A DNA stretch of 64,000 bases from CAZYME01 sp964648115 (GCA_964648115.1 CAZYME010000014.1:1-64000); one strand, 5' to 3'; counted from the first letter of the stretch, positions 48,656-58,158 are shown. The notes: generated by a model not told the origin, from the sequence alone. A program made the numbers and translations.

Positions 48656-49984
48656 CTAATTCGCCACTTGAATATTAAGCGCGTTAGTAGCAAAAGCTGG
48701 TTCTTCAGCTACTGCACGCGACCCACAATATGTTTCTTTAAGAAACATCGACAAAATAGTACCCAGGGCCACACCCGCCGGAATAATACTTAAAGCATAA
48801 GTATAATCACTAGCTGTATAAACATGCGCCCCATTGATGAGTAGGCTCTGCGTGTGAAGATCCAGTAACTTGCCTACAATTGGTGGGAAAAACATGCCAC
48901 CAAGCATAATGAACATATTGGTTACTGCAACAGAAGTTCCTGCCATGCGTGGTGAATTATTTTCTTTACCCAAGGCAAAACACAAAGGATGCGCGCCACA
49001 GCAAATCCCTGCGATAAAAGCAATCATAGATAGCTGGCCTGATGTTAAACCCGGACAATAAAAAATTACATACAACAAAATAGCAGTCATGGCACTCGTA
49101 AGTATTAGTGGTAAGCGACGACGTCTAATTTTGTCAGAAATCCCACCCATTAGAGGTCCACCAATAATCCAACCAAGAAAAGTAAGCGCAGATATATTTG
49201 CTGCTTGTTGTGCTGTCATTTGGTGCGCCGCTTTGAAATATGAAATTCCATAGACATCCAAAAGTACGATAGAGGGAAGATAAAGCACGCATCCTATCAT
49301 ACCTATCAACCACATCTGAGGGTTCTTAAAAATCACACGTAATGCACCTAGGAGCTCTTTAATACTCATGGGTGCATGCTGTTTATGTGTGGAGTATTCT
49401 TGTGGACGCTTTCTCAGTGTAAAAAGGATTAAAAGACTTAACGCGATGCCAACTATTACAGCTGTCTGAAGAATTGGTTTGTAACCCACTCCTTCAACTA
49501 CTCTTGCAAGGTATTTTTGTGAAAGAGCACCAAGTGTCATGCCAATGGCTGTTGTTAAACCTGCGACAACAGCAAACCGATTAGGAGGAAGCCATATAGA
49601 GGCTAATTTCAACACACCTATGTATGAAAATGCAGTCCCTAATCCAATCAAAAAACGCCCAGCACAAGCTAATCCAAAACTATCAGCCGAAGCAAAAATG
49701 CTTACGCCTACGACTGCAGCTAAGCACGCGAAAAATAAAACAAATCGCACACCAAACTTATCGTAAATCATCCCAGCTGGAATCTGCATGGGCGTATAAG
49801 CAAAGTAATAACAAGAAATGAGGGTCCCAAATTGAGTAGCCGAGATATTAAACGATTGTATTAAATCATTTTGCATAACACTGGGGGTGCTACGGAGAAA
49901 ATAATTGAAACAGTAAAACAACATTCCAACAAAACAGATGATCCAAGGTAAGAGATTAGTACCGCGTTGATTATCTTTAATCAT
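48656..49984 (-). CDS. MFS transporter (Pht-like), paralogue of 43427
   Basis: 442 residues, about 12 membrane helices. The N-terminal half shows GTLISCYYFAYTPMQIPAGM and IYDKFGVR (loop 2-3 motif), then GRFLIGLGTAFSYIGVLKLA. These parallel the transporter at 43427. Legionella Pht carriers of this type take up amino acids from the host vacuole. Substrate is not assignable. AAGGA precedes the ATG with good spacing. It is downstream of pyrD by 200 bases, with a weak hairpin (CCTGGATG/CATCCGGG near 50157) in between, so it is probably transcribed separately. Confidence 0.9.
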   Translation of the reverse strand: MIKDNQRGTNLLPWIICFVGMLFYCFNYFLRSTPSVMQNDLIQSFNISATQFGTLISCYYFAYTPMQIPAGMIYDKFGVRFVLFFACLAAVVGVSIFASADSFGLACAGRFLIGLGTAFSYIGVLKLASIWLPPNRFAVVAGLTTAIGMTLGALSQKYLARVVEGVGYKPILQTAVIVGIALSLLILFTLRKRPQEYSTHKQHAPMSIKELLGALRVIFKNPQMWLIGMIGCVLYLPSIVLLDVYGISYFKAAHQMTAQQAANISALTFLGWIIGGPLMGGISDKIRRRRLPLILTSAMTAILLYVIFYCPGLTSGQLSMIAFIAGICCGAHPLCFALGKENNSPRMAGTSVAVTNMFIMLGGMFFPPIVGKLLDLHTQSLLINGAHVYTASDYTYALSIIPAGVALGTILSMFLKETYCGSRAVAEEPAFATNALNIQVAN

Positions 49985-50184
49985 ACAAACTTTCCTTCAC
50001 TAATTATAAATTTTACTCAATTATTACGTGCGGCAGACATTCTATCATCAAAATTGATTTACGTAAGGATTATCTGTAAGAATTGGAATATACCTATACC
50101 CCGGCTGCCGTTGCGCGTCAACCAGACTACCATCGTTATCACACAGATAGTAGCCTGGATGGCCGAAGGACATCCGGGTTTTCT

Positions 50185-51183
50185 CTATCCGCGCTTGCAA
50201 TTAATGATATTTCCCACAAGGCCGGGCCCTTGATAAATCAACCCTGTATAGACTTGCAGCAAAGATGCTCCAGCCGCAAGCTTCTCTTTCGCAGCAGCAG
50301 GACTATCAATCCCCCCTACTCCAATCAAGGTAACATCATCACCAACGACCCGCTTAAGTACTTTCAAACAATGCGTTGATAAGGAAGTTAGAGGCCGCCC
50401 GCTCAAACCACCCACCTCATTCCCATGCTTTAATGTACTTACATCTTTCCGATCACAGGTAGTGTTAGTGGCTATGATTCCATCTACCCCCAACGAAACA
50501 ATCACATCAGCTATCTGTTTTAATGTTTCATCTGTTTCATCAGGAGATAATTTAACCACTAACGGCACATAGCGTTGATGCAGATCGGATAATTGTAGTT
50601 GCTCTTCTCGCAGTGCATTAATTAAATCTCTAAAATACGCCCCTTGTTGTAGCTGGCGCAAATCCGGTGTATTAGGCGAAGAAACATTGATGGTAACGTA
50701 CGAAGCATGCAAATATACTTCCCGTAAACAATATAAGTAATCCTCCGTAGCCTTTTCCAACGGCGTATCTTTATTTTTACCAATATTAATCCCTAGAACA
50801 CCTTGATAGCGGGACTTTTTAACATTGTCCACCAGCGCGCTGACCCCATGATTATTAAACCCCATGCGATTAATAATGGCCTGAGCAGGAGGGATTCGAA
50901 ACATGCGGGGCTTAGGGTTCCCTTCCTGTGGTCGCGGTGTCACTGTTCCTAATTCAATGAAAGAAAAACCCAATTTAGCAAGAGCATCCAAGTGCTCTCC
51001 ATTTTTGTCTAAGCCTGCGGCTAGACCCACAGCATGAGGAAATTCAATCCCCAAGGCATTTACTACCTCTCCTTTCGGTTTTGCAAAACAAAACCTAGGC
51101 AAATAATGTAATGCAGTTAGCGTTAAATGATGCGCCTTTTCAGCATCGAGACTAAATAACAAAGGGCGCAACAATTGATACAT
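50185..51183 (-). CDS. pyrD: Dihydroorotate dehydrogenase (quinone), class 2
   Basis: 332 residues from ATG 51183 (MYQLLRPLLFSLDAEKAHHL). The ATG overlaps the roxA stop as TAATG. An upstream in-frame start would lie inside roxA and adds residues foreign to the family. The enzyme oxidises dihydroorotate to orotate at the inner membrane, passing electrons to quinone. The N-terminal helical extension marks class 2. FMN and substrate motifs include AAGLDKNGE, GTVTPRPQEGNPKPRMFR, NRMGFNNHG, NVSSPNTPDLR (catalytic Ser) and GVGGI. E. coli PyrD is 336 residues. Confidence 0.97.
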   Translation of the reverse strand: MYQLLRPLLFSLDAEKAHHLTLTALHYLPRFCFAKPKGEVVNALGIEFPHAVGLAAGLDKNGEHLDALAKLGFSFIELGTVTPRPQEGNPKPRMFRIPPAQAIINRMGFNNHGVSALVDNVKKSRYQGVLGINIGKNKDTPLEKATEDYLYCLREVYLHASYVTINVSSPNTPDLRQLQQGAYFRDLINALREEQLQLSDLHQRYVPLVVKLSPDETDETLKQIADVIVSLGVDGIIATNTTCDRKDVSTLKHGNEVGGLSGRPLTSLSTHCLKVLKRVVGDDVTLIGVGGIDSPAAAKEKLAAGASLLQVYTGLIYQGPGLVGNIINCKRG

Positions 51184-52349
51184 TAAGATTCCCTCAATTG
51201 CAGCCACTGCAACTTCCATAAATCATAAAGAAACAGCTGATCGCTTTCGTGCATTAATAATCGCTCCAGTTCAGCTATATCCAACTCACGATGATTTGCA
51301 ACATACTGAAATAACTCTGTCGAGACACCGCTAGTTTCCCAAACGCACCCATTAATAAATAGCTGATTGTCCGTGTATGCGATCCGACATGTTGCATCAC
51401 GCAAAAGCCCTGAGCTATCGCGAAGCGCCTGAATAAACGCCGACACATCCACCCAATCCTCTTCTTCAAGGGGAAACGGCATATGCTGCTCAGCCTGTTG
51501 GTCTAAGCGTGTAGCAAAACATCCAAACCATGATTTTAACAAGCTGTCATCTTCCAACATTTGCTGCATTAATTTTTTTGCCTGCAACCATGCTTCAGGT
51601 GGTATTGCAGAAGTGGCCTTAAGCGTAGCCCAATTTGGATCTATATAAAGAGGAGTAACGGTGTGCTGCTCCGATAAATAATCACCTAAACTATCCCATA
51701 ACTCTTGGCCTTGATAACTACGATAACCAAAAGAATACGTTATACAATCATCATCTAACGATACGCCGTGATGTCCAACATGCGGAGGGAGATATAACAT
51801 GTCTCCTGGCTCAAGAATGTGCTCCTCTTCTACCTCAAAGGTTTCCATAATACGTAAATCTACATCTTTTAGCGCATTCGATGTATTACAATTTTTAGTT
51901 GTTAAAGACCATTTCCGCTTTCCGCTCGCCTGGTATAAAAACACATCATAATTATCGTAATGCGGCCCCACACTGCCGTGTTTTACGGCATAACTAATCA
52001 TGATGTCATCTACGCGCCATTGTGGAATAAAATTGAAATGATCAAGCAGACAAGCGACTTCAGGAATTACCTGATCAACTGCCTGTACCAACAATGTCCA
52101 ATGAGTTTGGGGTAATTTTGCAAAATCAGATTCAACAAAAGGCCCCCGCTTCAGCTGCCAACCAGGAGCTTTTCGAGGTGTTTCGAATACCATTCGACTT
52201 TCGATATCTTCATCCATCGCAAGACCCGCCAATTCATCAGCACTCAATGGGTTGATGAAATCGGGTAAAGCTTGGCGAATCACCAATGGTTTTTTTTGCC
52301 AGTATTCACTTAAAAACGTTTTTATATCTATAGATTGAAAATAAACCAT
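51183..52349 (-). CDS. roxA: Ribosomal protein L16 arginine hydroxylase (RoxA/YcfD-type cupin)
   Basis: A 388-residue Fe(II)/2-oxoglutarate oxygenase of the JmjC-like cupin-4 group. The metal motif HxD is in GSVGPHYDNYDVFLYQ, with the distal His in LPPHVGHHG. After the cupin, helical and winged-helix-like parts run to the end, as in YcfD, which hydroxylates Arg81 of L16. SADELAGLAMDEDIESRMV and FVESDFAKLPQTHWTLLVQ are typical YcfD stretches. It is translationally coupled to pyrD (TAATG) and starts one base after a truncated methyltransferase gene. Confidence 0.93.
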   Translation of the reverse strand: MVYFQSIDIKTFLSEYWQKKPLVIRQALPDFINPLSADELAGLAMDEDIESRMVFETPRKAPGWQLKRGPFVESDFAKLPQTHWTLLVQAVDQVIPEVACLLDHFNFIPQWRVDDIMISYAVKHGSVGPHYDNYDVFLYQASGKRKWSLTTKNCNTSNALKDVDLRIMETFEVEEEHILEPGDMLYLPPHVGHHGVSLDDDCITYSFGYRSYQGQELWDSLGDYLSEQHTVTPLYIDPNWATLKATSAIPPEAWLQAKKLMQQMLEDDSLLKSWFGCFATRLDQQAEQHMPFPLEEEDWVDVSAFIQALRDSSGLLRDATCRIAYTDNQLFINGCVWETSGVSTELFQYVANHRELDIAELERLLMHESDQLFLYDLWKLQWLQLRES

Positions 52350-52350
52350 A

Positions 52351-52758
52351 TCAACTCAACTGACATTGTTGTGCCCACACACGCAACATCGCATTGCCGT
52401 TGGATTGCAAATCGGAACTCACATCTCGCACTTCTACTCCATAACCCTCTTTTTGCAAGCCAAGTAAGACAGGACCTAGGAATGGAGAGAGTTGGCCATG
52501 GCGATCTGTTAAAGGAAAAATCCGGACCTCTTTTGCCACACGTGCTAGCTCGCGAATAATTTTCAGGTGAAAATCGACATCTTGAGCATGCAAATCGACA
52601 AATAAATAATGTGAGCTCAGAGCAAAATCAAACTCAAAATCTGTGAACGGTAGCGGGCAACCAGATACAGGGACATATTCCAACAATTTACTAGTAAGCT
52701 CTGCATCAGACAAAGCAAATTTTTCCTTATACCCATCAACCTGAGCCAGTTTACGCAT
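52351..52758 (-). pseudogene. SAM-dependent methyltransferase, N-terminally truncated
   Basis: 135 residues matching only the C-terminal half of a class I methyltransferase family. The visible part is LPFTDFEFDFALSSHYLF, IIRELARVAKEVRIFPLTD, and the closing GNAMLRVW. The SAM-binding glycine motif and about 100 N-terminal residues are missing, and only 119 bases remain before the divergent ivd gene, so they are not present in another frame. GGAGAA lies six bases before the ATG, so the fragment is probably still translated. It heads the roxA-pyrD operon. It is a remnant, or a small protein reduced to a new use. Catalysis is unlikely. Confidence 0.75.
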
Positions 52759-52814
52759 TACATCTTCTCCATATACTGTACATAAGAGTAACAGCCACTA
52801 TTGCCTATGATATC

Positions 52815-52843
52815 TTCACAACGTATGTTATCAAGCGTATAGT
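52815..52843 (+). promoter_or_regulatory. Sigma70 promoter of the leucine degradation operon
   Basis: TTCACA (52815-52820), a 17-bp spacer and TATAGT (52838-52843). Transcription would start near 52850, about 28 bases before the ATG at 52878. AAGGAAG precedes that ATG. Confidence 0.6.
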
Positions 52844-52877
52844 TTAGCGTATTTGCTGACGCTTAAGGAAGTTATGT

Positions 52878-54050
52878 ATGTATGATGGTCTCCAACATCA
52901 ATTAGGCGAAACATATGATTTATTACGGGACAATGTTTACAACTTTGCCCGTCGCGAAATAACCCCCATAGCCGCACAAATTGACGCCGATAATCTTTTT
53001 CCTCACCCACTGTGGCGAAAGCTCGGTGAAATGGGGCTCTTAGGTATCACGGCTAGTGAGGAATATGGTGGCGCTAACATGGGATATCTAGCTCATGTTA
53101 TCGCCATGGAGGAAATCTCACGCGCATCTGCTTCTGTAGGATTAAGCTACGGCGCTCATTCAAATTTATGTGTGAATCAAATCTTTTTAAACGGTAACAC
53201 CCAGCAAAAAAAACGTTACTTACCAAAATTAATCAGCGGTGAACATGTTGGCGCTTTAGCAATGAGCGAAGCAAACTCTGGCTCCGATGTGGTTAGCATG
53301 CAATTGCATGCACAGCAACAAGGCGACCGTTTTATTCTAAATGGCACTAAAATGTGGATTACCAACGGCCCGGAAGCCAATGTCCTCGTTGTGTATGCAA
53401 AAACGGACAAACAAGCAGGCAGTAGAGGCATTTCTGCTTTCATTATTGAGAAGGATTTTAGTGGGTTTAGAACAGCTCAAAAACTAGATAAACTTGGCAT
53501 GCGCGGCTCAAATACTTGTGAACTTGTTTTTGAGCATTGTGAGGTTCCTGCAGAAAACATCCTAGGAAGTCTCAACGAGGGCGTAAAAGTGCTGATGAGT
53601 GGCCTTGATTATGAACGCACGGTTCTTGCCGCAGGCCCCGTGGGTATCATGCAAGCTTGTTTAGATGTCATTTTACCGTATGTACATGAGCGCAAACAAT
53701 TTAATCAACCCATTGGTGAGTTTCAATTTATTCAGGGCAAAATAGCCGATATATACACTGACCTAAACGCCTCTCGATCCTATCTTTATGCCGTTGCCAA
53801 AGCATGCGACCAAGGTATCGTGAGCCGTAAAGATGCCGCTAGTGTCATTTTATATACTGCTGAAAAAGCCACGCAAAATGCCTTACAAGCCATCCAAATT
53901 TTAGGGGGCAATGGATATATCAATGAATACCCAACTGGGCGTCTGCTTCGAGATGCAAAATTGTATGAAATTGGTGCTGGAACTTCTGAAATTCGTCGAA
54001 TGTTAATTGGACGAGAGTTATTTAAGGAAAATGCTAATGAAACAAGATGA
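52878..54050 (+). CDS. ivd: Isovaleryl-CoA dehydrogenase
   Basis: A 390-residue FAD acyl-CoA dehydrogenase that oxidises isovaleryl-CoA to 3-methylcrotonyl-CoA, the first dedicated step of leucine degradation (LiuA). Visible motifs are LGITASEEYGGANMGYLAHV, SYGAHSNLCVNQI, ALAMSEANSGSDVVSMQL, KMWITNGPEAN and GGNGYINEYPTGRLLRDAK. The catalytic Glu of isovaleryl-specific members sits in the helix 'SGLDYERTVLAAGP', matching the usual GLDLERLVL position. It is first in a seven-gene operon, and thiolase overlaps its 3' end by 14 bases. Confidence 0.95.
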   Translation: MYDGLQHQLGETYDLLRDNVYNFARREITPIAAQIDADNLFPHPLWRKLGEMGLLGITASEEYGGANMGYLAHVIAMEEISRASASVGLSYGAHSNLCVNQIFLNGNTQQKKRYLPKLISGEHVGALAMSEANSGSDVVSMQLHAQQQGDRFILNGTKMWITNGPEANVLVVYAKTDKQAGSRGISAFIIEKDFSGFRTAQKLDKLGMRGSNTCELVFEHCEVPAENILGSLNEGVKVLMSGLDYERTVLAAGPVGIMQACLDVILPYVHERKQFNQPIGEFQFIQGKIADIYTDLNASRSYLYAVAKACDQGIVSRKDAASVILYTAEKATQNALQAIQILGGNGYINEYPTGRLLRDAKLYEIGAGTSEIRRMLIGRELFKENANETR

Positions 54051-55224
54051 TATCGTAATTGTTGCCGCAAAAAGAACGCCTGCAGGCTCTATGTTAGGCG
54101 GCCTATCGGCTCTTTCTGCTCCCGAATTAGGAGCAATTGCCCACAAAGCAGCTATTGAACAAGCTGGTATGTCCCCCAACGATATTGATGAAGTTATCAG
54201 CGGTTGTGTCTTACAAGCTGGCATTGGCCAAGCCCCTGCCAGGCAAGCTGCAATAAAAGCAAATATCCCGGATGCAATAGGCGCTACTACCATTAATAAA
54301 ATGTGTGGTTCTGGGATGAAATCCGTGATGCTAGGCCACGATGCAATTAAAGCGGGCTCAGCTAATGTTGTGCTTGCCGGCGGGATGGAAAGCATGAGCA
54401 ATGCCCCCTATTTATTAAGCAAAGCTCGATCTGGCTACCGCTTAGGCCATGGCGAACTCAAAGATCATATGTTTTTAGATGGCTTGGAAGATGCGTATGA
54501 GCGTGGCAAGTTGATGGGATGCTTTGCTGATGCGACTGCTAAGCATTTTAACTTCAGTCGAGAACAGCAAGACGCCTTTGCTACACGCTCCACAACGCGT
54601 GCATTACAAGCACAAAAAGATGGTGCGTTTGACGAAGAAATTGCTCCTGTTACTATTGCTGGGCGCAAAGGCGACATTACTACCATTACGCAAGACGAAG
54701 GCCCTGATGCTGCAAAGATGGCGAAAATCCCCCAATTGCGCCCTGCATTTCAGGCTGATGGCACAGTAACTGCTGCGAACTCCAGTTCGATATCCGATGG
54801 AGCTGCAAGCCTTATTTTGATGACTGCTGAAAACGCTGAAAAACGTGGCATCAAACCGCTTGCCAAAATCGTAGCTCATGCAAGCTACGCGCAAGAGCCA
54901 CAATGGTTCACTACAGCTCCTGTAGAAGCAATTCGGAAAGTTTTAGCTAAAGCCGGCTGGCAAGCTGACGACGTTGACTTATATGAAATCAATGAAGCCT
55001 TTGCAGTCGTTGCGATGGCAGCGATTCACGAATTGAAATTAGATATAGACAAAGTAAATATTCATGGAGGTGCTTGCGCTTTGGGCCATCCGATCGGTGC
55101 TTCAGGCGCGCGCATTTTAGTAACCTTGATCTATGCGCTAAAACACGCAAAAAAAACCAGAGGCGTTGCTGCATTATGTATTGGCGGGGGTGAAGCCACT
55201 GCAATAGCGATAGAGGTATTGTAA
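54037..55224 (+). CDS. Acetyl-CoA C-acetyltransferase (thiolase)
   Basis: 395 residues from ATG 54037 (MKQDDIVIVAAKRTPAG). AAGGA lies eight bases upstream. The longer frame would begin inside ivd. Catalytic residues are visible: the acyl-enzyme Cys in NKMCGSGMKSVM, the His in GGACALGHPIGASGARI and the second Cys in ALCIGGGEA. In this operon it would split acetoacetyl-CoA into two acetyl-CoA, finishing leucine carbon, provided acetoacetate is activated by a CoA transferase or synthetase not seen here. It overlaps ivd by 14 bases and the next ORF by one (TAATG). Confidence 0.95.
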   Translation: MKQDDIVIVAAKRTPAGSMLGGLSALSAPELGAIAHKAAIEQAGMSPNDIDEVISGCVLQAGIGQAPARQAAIKANIPDAIGATTINKMCGSGMKSVMLGHDAIKAGSANVVLAGGMESMSNAPYLLSKARSGYRLGHGELKDHMFLDGLEDAYERGKLMGCFADATAKHFNFSREQQDAFATRSTTRALQAQKDGAFDEEIAPVTIAGRKGDITTITQDEGPDAAKMAKIPQLRPAFQADGTVTAANSSSISDGAASLILMTAENAEKRGIKPLAKIVAHASYAQEPQWFTTAPVEAIRKVLAKAGWQADDVDLYEINEAFAVVAMAAIHELKLDIDKVNIHGGACALGHPIGASGARILVTLIYALKHAKKTRGVAALCIGGGEATAIAIEVL

Positions 55225-55538
55225 TGCTCAGACAAAGTATTGGTTATCTTCTACTAAGTATTATTGTCGTATTATTTGCCAAATACGCCCATTTATTGAT
55301 TGTCTATATCGATATGTTTTATACCTATGTCAATGTCACTCTAGCGCCTGTTTTTAACAATAGTGACTTAGGTATTTTAATTCGTAAGATCCTGACGTTG
55401 GTATTGTTACCAGCAGCAATCGTAGGCATTCCAGCTCTCATTTACCTGGCAATTAAAGGCAAACGCATGCCTTATTTCATTGAGATAACTTGGATTGTTT
55501 GGCTTGTTATCGTGCTTAGTAAAATACTCATTCGTTAG
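55224..55538 (+). CDS. Small three-helix membrane protein in the leucine operon
   Basis: 104 residues with three hydrophobic helices, at about 5-28 (IGYLLLSIIVVLFAKYAHLL), 50-76 (ILTLVLLPAAIVGIPALIYL) and 85-102 (ITWIVWLVIVLSKILI). I recognise no family. Its start overlaps the thiolase stop (TAATG), and mccB begins 11 bases after its own stop, so it is embedded in the operon and translationally coupled. That implies a link to the pathway, for example uptake of branched-chain substrates, membrane docking or envelope adaptation. Nothing in the sequence decides between these. It has no equivalent in the classical liuRABCDE cluster. Confidence 0.8.
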   Translation: MLRQSIGYLLLSIIVVLFAKYAHLLIVYIDMFYTYVNVTLAPVFNNSDLGILIRKILTLVLLPAAIVGIPALIYLAIKGKRMPYFIEITWIVWLVIVLSKILIR

Positions 55539-55549
55539 GAACAAGCCAC

Positions 55550-57157
55550 ATGACACAAATTATCAGCCAGCTTCATCCCACCAGCAGTGAATTTATTGCC
55601 AATCAAACTGCTATGCAAGAATTAGTCGAGCAACTACAGCAAACCATTACCCAAATCGCTTTGGGAGGTGATGAGAAAGCACGTGCTAGGCATTTAAAGC
55701 ACGGGAAATTGTTGCCTCGGGAGCGGTTACAACAACTCTTGGATCCGGGCAGCCCTTTTCTAGAACTATCTCAGCTTGCAGCTTATCAAGTATACGATGA
55801 CATCGTCCCCGCCGCAGGCCTTATTACGGGTATTGGGCGCATCTGCGACCAAGAATGCATGATCGTGGTGAATGACGCTACTGTAAAAGGCGGTACGTAT
55901 TATCCACTCACGGTCAAAAAGCATTTGCGTGCTCAAGAAATAGCACAAGCCAATCATCTCCCGTGTATTTATCTAGTCGATTCAGGCGGGGCTTTTTTAC
56001 CATTGCAAGACGAAGTTTTCCCTGACCGCGACCATTTTGGGCGCATTTTTTTTAACCAAGCAAATTTATCAGCCCAAAATATTCCACAGATCGCTGTTGT
56101 AATGGGTTCGTGTACAGCGGGTGGTGCGTATGTCCCGGCGATGGCCGATGAATCTATTATGGTGCAAAATCAAGCCACTATTTTTTTGGGCGGCCCACCA
56201 TTGGTTAAAGCAGCAACGGGTGAAGTAATCAGTGCTGAAGAATTGGGTGGTGCTGATGTGCATTGCCGTCAATCAGGCGTCGCTGATCATTATGCGGAAG
56301 ATGATACACATGCTCTTTATTTGGCGAGACGGGCTATTAGCAATTTAAATCGCAGTAAACCCGAAACCATAACTCGCATAGCTAGTTGTGAACCTGTTTA
56401 TGACGCAAAAGAATTAAATGGAATTATTCCAACTGACGCACGCAAGCCGTTTGATATTAGAGAAATCATCGCTCGAATTGTTGATGGTTCTGAATTTGAC
56501 GAATTCAAGGCTTTGTTTGGAACCACATTAGTGTGTGGATTTGCCCATTTATATGGCTTTCCAATTGGTATTGTGGCTAATAACGGCATTTTGCTAGGTG
56601 AAAGTGCTTTAAAAGGCACCCATTTTATTGAGTTATGCACCCAGCGCAAAATCCCTTTGGTTTTTTTACAAAATATCACAGGTTTTATGGTCGGTAGTAA
56701 ATATGAAGCGGCAGGCATTGCAAAACACGGCGCGAAAATGGTGACTGCTGTTGCTAATGCGCAAGTGCCCAAATTCACGGTGATTGTGGGCGGCAGTTTT
56801 GGCGCAGGTAATTACGCTATGTGCGGCCGCGCGTATTCTCCTAGATTTTTATGGACATGGCCTAATGCGCGTATTTCAGTGATGGGAGGCGAACAAGCCG
56901 CTAATGTGCTCGCACAAATTAACCGCGATAAGCATGCTAAAGAGGGCACGTCGTGGCCCTCCAAAGAGGAAGAGCAATTTAAAACAAGCTTGCGTGAACA
57001 ATATGAGCAGCAGGGAAACCCCTATTATGCAAGCGCCCGTTTATGGGATGATGGGGTAATAGCACCGGAAGATACGCGTAAGGTTTTGGGGCTGGGGTTG
57101 TCTGCAGCATTGAATGCTCCAATTGAAGCAACGCATTTTGGTGTGTTTCGAATGTGA
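55550..57157 (+). CDS. mccB: 3-methylcrotonyl-CoA carboxylase, beta subunit
   Basis: A 535-residue carboxyltransferase that moves CO2 from biotin to 3-methylcrotonyl-CoA, giving 3-methylglutaconyl-CoA (LiuB). Family signals are HGKLLPRERLQQLLDPGSPF, VVNDATVKGGTYYPLTVKKH, YLVDSGGAFLPLQDEVFPD, GSCTAGGAYVPAMADES and SFGAGNYAMCGRAYSPRF. The length matches known MccB subunits. The biotin carboxylase partner is encoded at 58235, after the hydratase gene, so the two subunits are split in the operon as in liu clusters. A repeat cluster follows it. Confidence 0.96.
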   Translation: MTQIISQLHPTSSEFIANQTAMQELVEQLQQTITQIALGGDEKARARHLKHGKLLPRERLQQLLDPGSPFLELSQLAAYQVYDDIVPAAGLITGIGRICDQECMIVVNDATVKGGTYYPLTVKKHLRAQEIAQANHLPCIYLVDSGGAFLPLQDEVFPDRDHFGRIFFNQANLSAQNIPQIAVVMGSCTAGGAYVPAMADESIMVQNQATIFLGGPPLVKAATGEVISAEELGGADVHCRQSGVADHYAEDDTHALYLARRAISNLNRSKPETITRIASCEPVYDAKELNGIIPTDARKPFDIREIIARIVDGSEFDEFKALFGTTLVCGFAHLYGFPIGIVANNGILLGESALKGTHFIELCTQRKIPLVFLQNITGFMVGSKYEAAGIAKHGAKMVTAVANAQVPKFTVIVGGSFGAGNYAMCGRAYSPRFLWTWPNARISVMGGEQAANVLAQINRDKHAKEGTSWPSKEEEQFKTSLREQYEQQGNPYYASARLWDDGVIAPEDTRKVLGLGLSAALNAPIEATHFGVFRM

Positions 57158-57171
57158 GCGATGGGATTGAG

Positions 57172-57369
57172 CCCCTCTCCCTAACCCTCTCCCCAAAGGG
57201 GGCGAGGGTTAGGGACCACTGCCATTAAGTTAAGAGATTTTGTCATTCCCGCGAAGGCGGGAATCCATCCCTGACTCGGGCTAGGAGCCATGGGAGAAAT
57301 GGATCCCCGCCTTCGCGGGGACGACAGTCTTTCCTTAACTTAATGGTAGTGAGGGTTAGGGAGAGGGGG
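57172..57369. repeat. Nested palindromic elements between mccB and the hydratase gene
   Basis: The outer arms CCCCTCTCCCTAACCCTC and GAGGGTTAGGGAGAGGGG (57351-57368) enclose a second pair, CACTGCCATTAAGTTAAG and CTTAACTTAATGGTAGTG. Within these lies a Family C palindrome (57243-57327). The left outer arm also carries an extra CTCCCCAAAGGGGGCGAGGG segment. There is no ORF inside. The layers suggest successive insertions inside an operon. Confidence 0.8.
57243..57327. repeat. Family C palindromic repeat
   Basis: Arms GTCATTCCCGCGAAGGCGGG and CCCCGCCTTCGCGGGGACGA. The reverse complement of 24588-24668 matches it across the arms and most of the centre. Confidence 0.85.
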
Positions 57370-57399
57370 ATAAAAAATCCCTCAATTTTCAGGATCAAC

Positions 57400-58158
57400 A
57401 TGACTAACATATTAACTGAATTACAAAACCACATACTGCTGATAACCCTAAATCGGGTCAGCAAACACAATGCATTTGACGACACCCTCTTGACGGATTT
57501 GCAACTCATCCTCGATAACGCAAAAGACAACCCAGACATACGCGCTATCATACTCAAAGCCAATGGCCGCCACTTCTCCGCAGGTGCTGACCTCGCGTGG
57601 ATGCAGCGTATGGCTCAGTATAGTGAAGAACAAAATCTAGCAGATGCCAACATCCTAGCAAAGTTAATGTTTACCCTGCACCAACATCCGAAACCTACAA
57701 TCGCTATGGTGCAAGGAGCTGCCATGGGTGGTGGTGCTGGATTAGTTGCTGCTTGTGATATAGCAATAGCTGCTTCTACTGCAAGCTTTTGCTTCTCCGA
57801 GGTTAAATTAGGCCTGATTCCCGCTGTCATAAGCCCCTACGTAATCAAAGCCATCGGAGAACGAGCAACGCTCGGATTATTTATGAGCGCTGAAACCTTT
57901 GATGCCAAAAGGGCATTGGAATTACAACTGATCCAACATTGTGTAACTGAAGAAGAACTTTTATCCTATACACTTAATTACGTACAACAAATAACACAAT
58001 GGCCAGCAGGCGCAGTTAAAGCGGCTAAATCTTTAGTGCGACAAGTAGCAAATATGCCTATAAACGAAAAATTACAGCATCTAACTGCAACTTTAATTGC
58101 CAAACAACGAGTATCGGATGAAGGCCAACAAGGGTTAAGAGCTTTTTTAGAGAAATGA
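57400..58158 (+). CDS. liuC: Methylglutaconyl-CoA hydratase (enoyl-CoA hydratase family)
   Basis: 252 residues from ATG 57400 (MTNILTELQNHILLITLNRV), with AGGA five bases upstream. The longer frame starts inside the repeat. The crotonase signature is complete: the oxyanion-hole stretches HFSAGADLAWMQRM and QGAAMGGGAGLVAACD, and the following FCFSEVKLGLIPAVISPYV with the catalytic Glu. By position between mccB and mccA it would hydrate 3-methylglutaconyl-CoA to HMG-CoA (LiuC). The assignment within this broad family rests on the operon. Confidence 0.92.
   Translation: MTNILTELQNHILLITLNRVSKHNAFDDTLLTDLQLILDNAKDNPDIRAIILKANGRHFSAGADLAWMQRMAQYSEEQNLADANILAKLMFTLHQHPKPTIAMVQGAAMGGGAGLVAACDIAIAASTASFCFSEVKLGLIPAVISPYVIKAIGERATLGLFMSAETFDAKRALELQLIQHCVTEEELLSYTLNYVQQITQWPAGAVKAAKSLVRQVANMPINEKLQHLTATLIAKQRVSDEGQQGLRAFLEK

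Noticed and set aside
50150..50184. Possible terminator hairpin between pyrD and the MFS gene
   Set aside because: The stem is only 8 bp with a G-T pair, and no T-tract follows in the direction of transcription.
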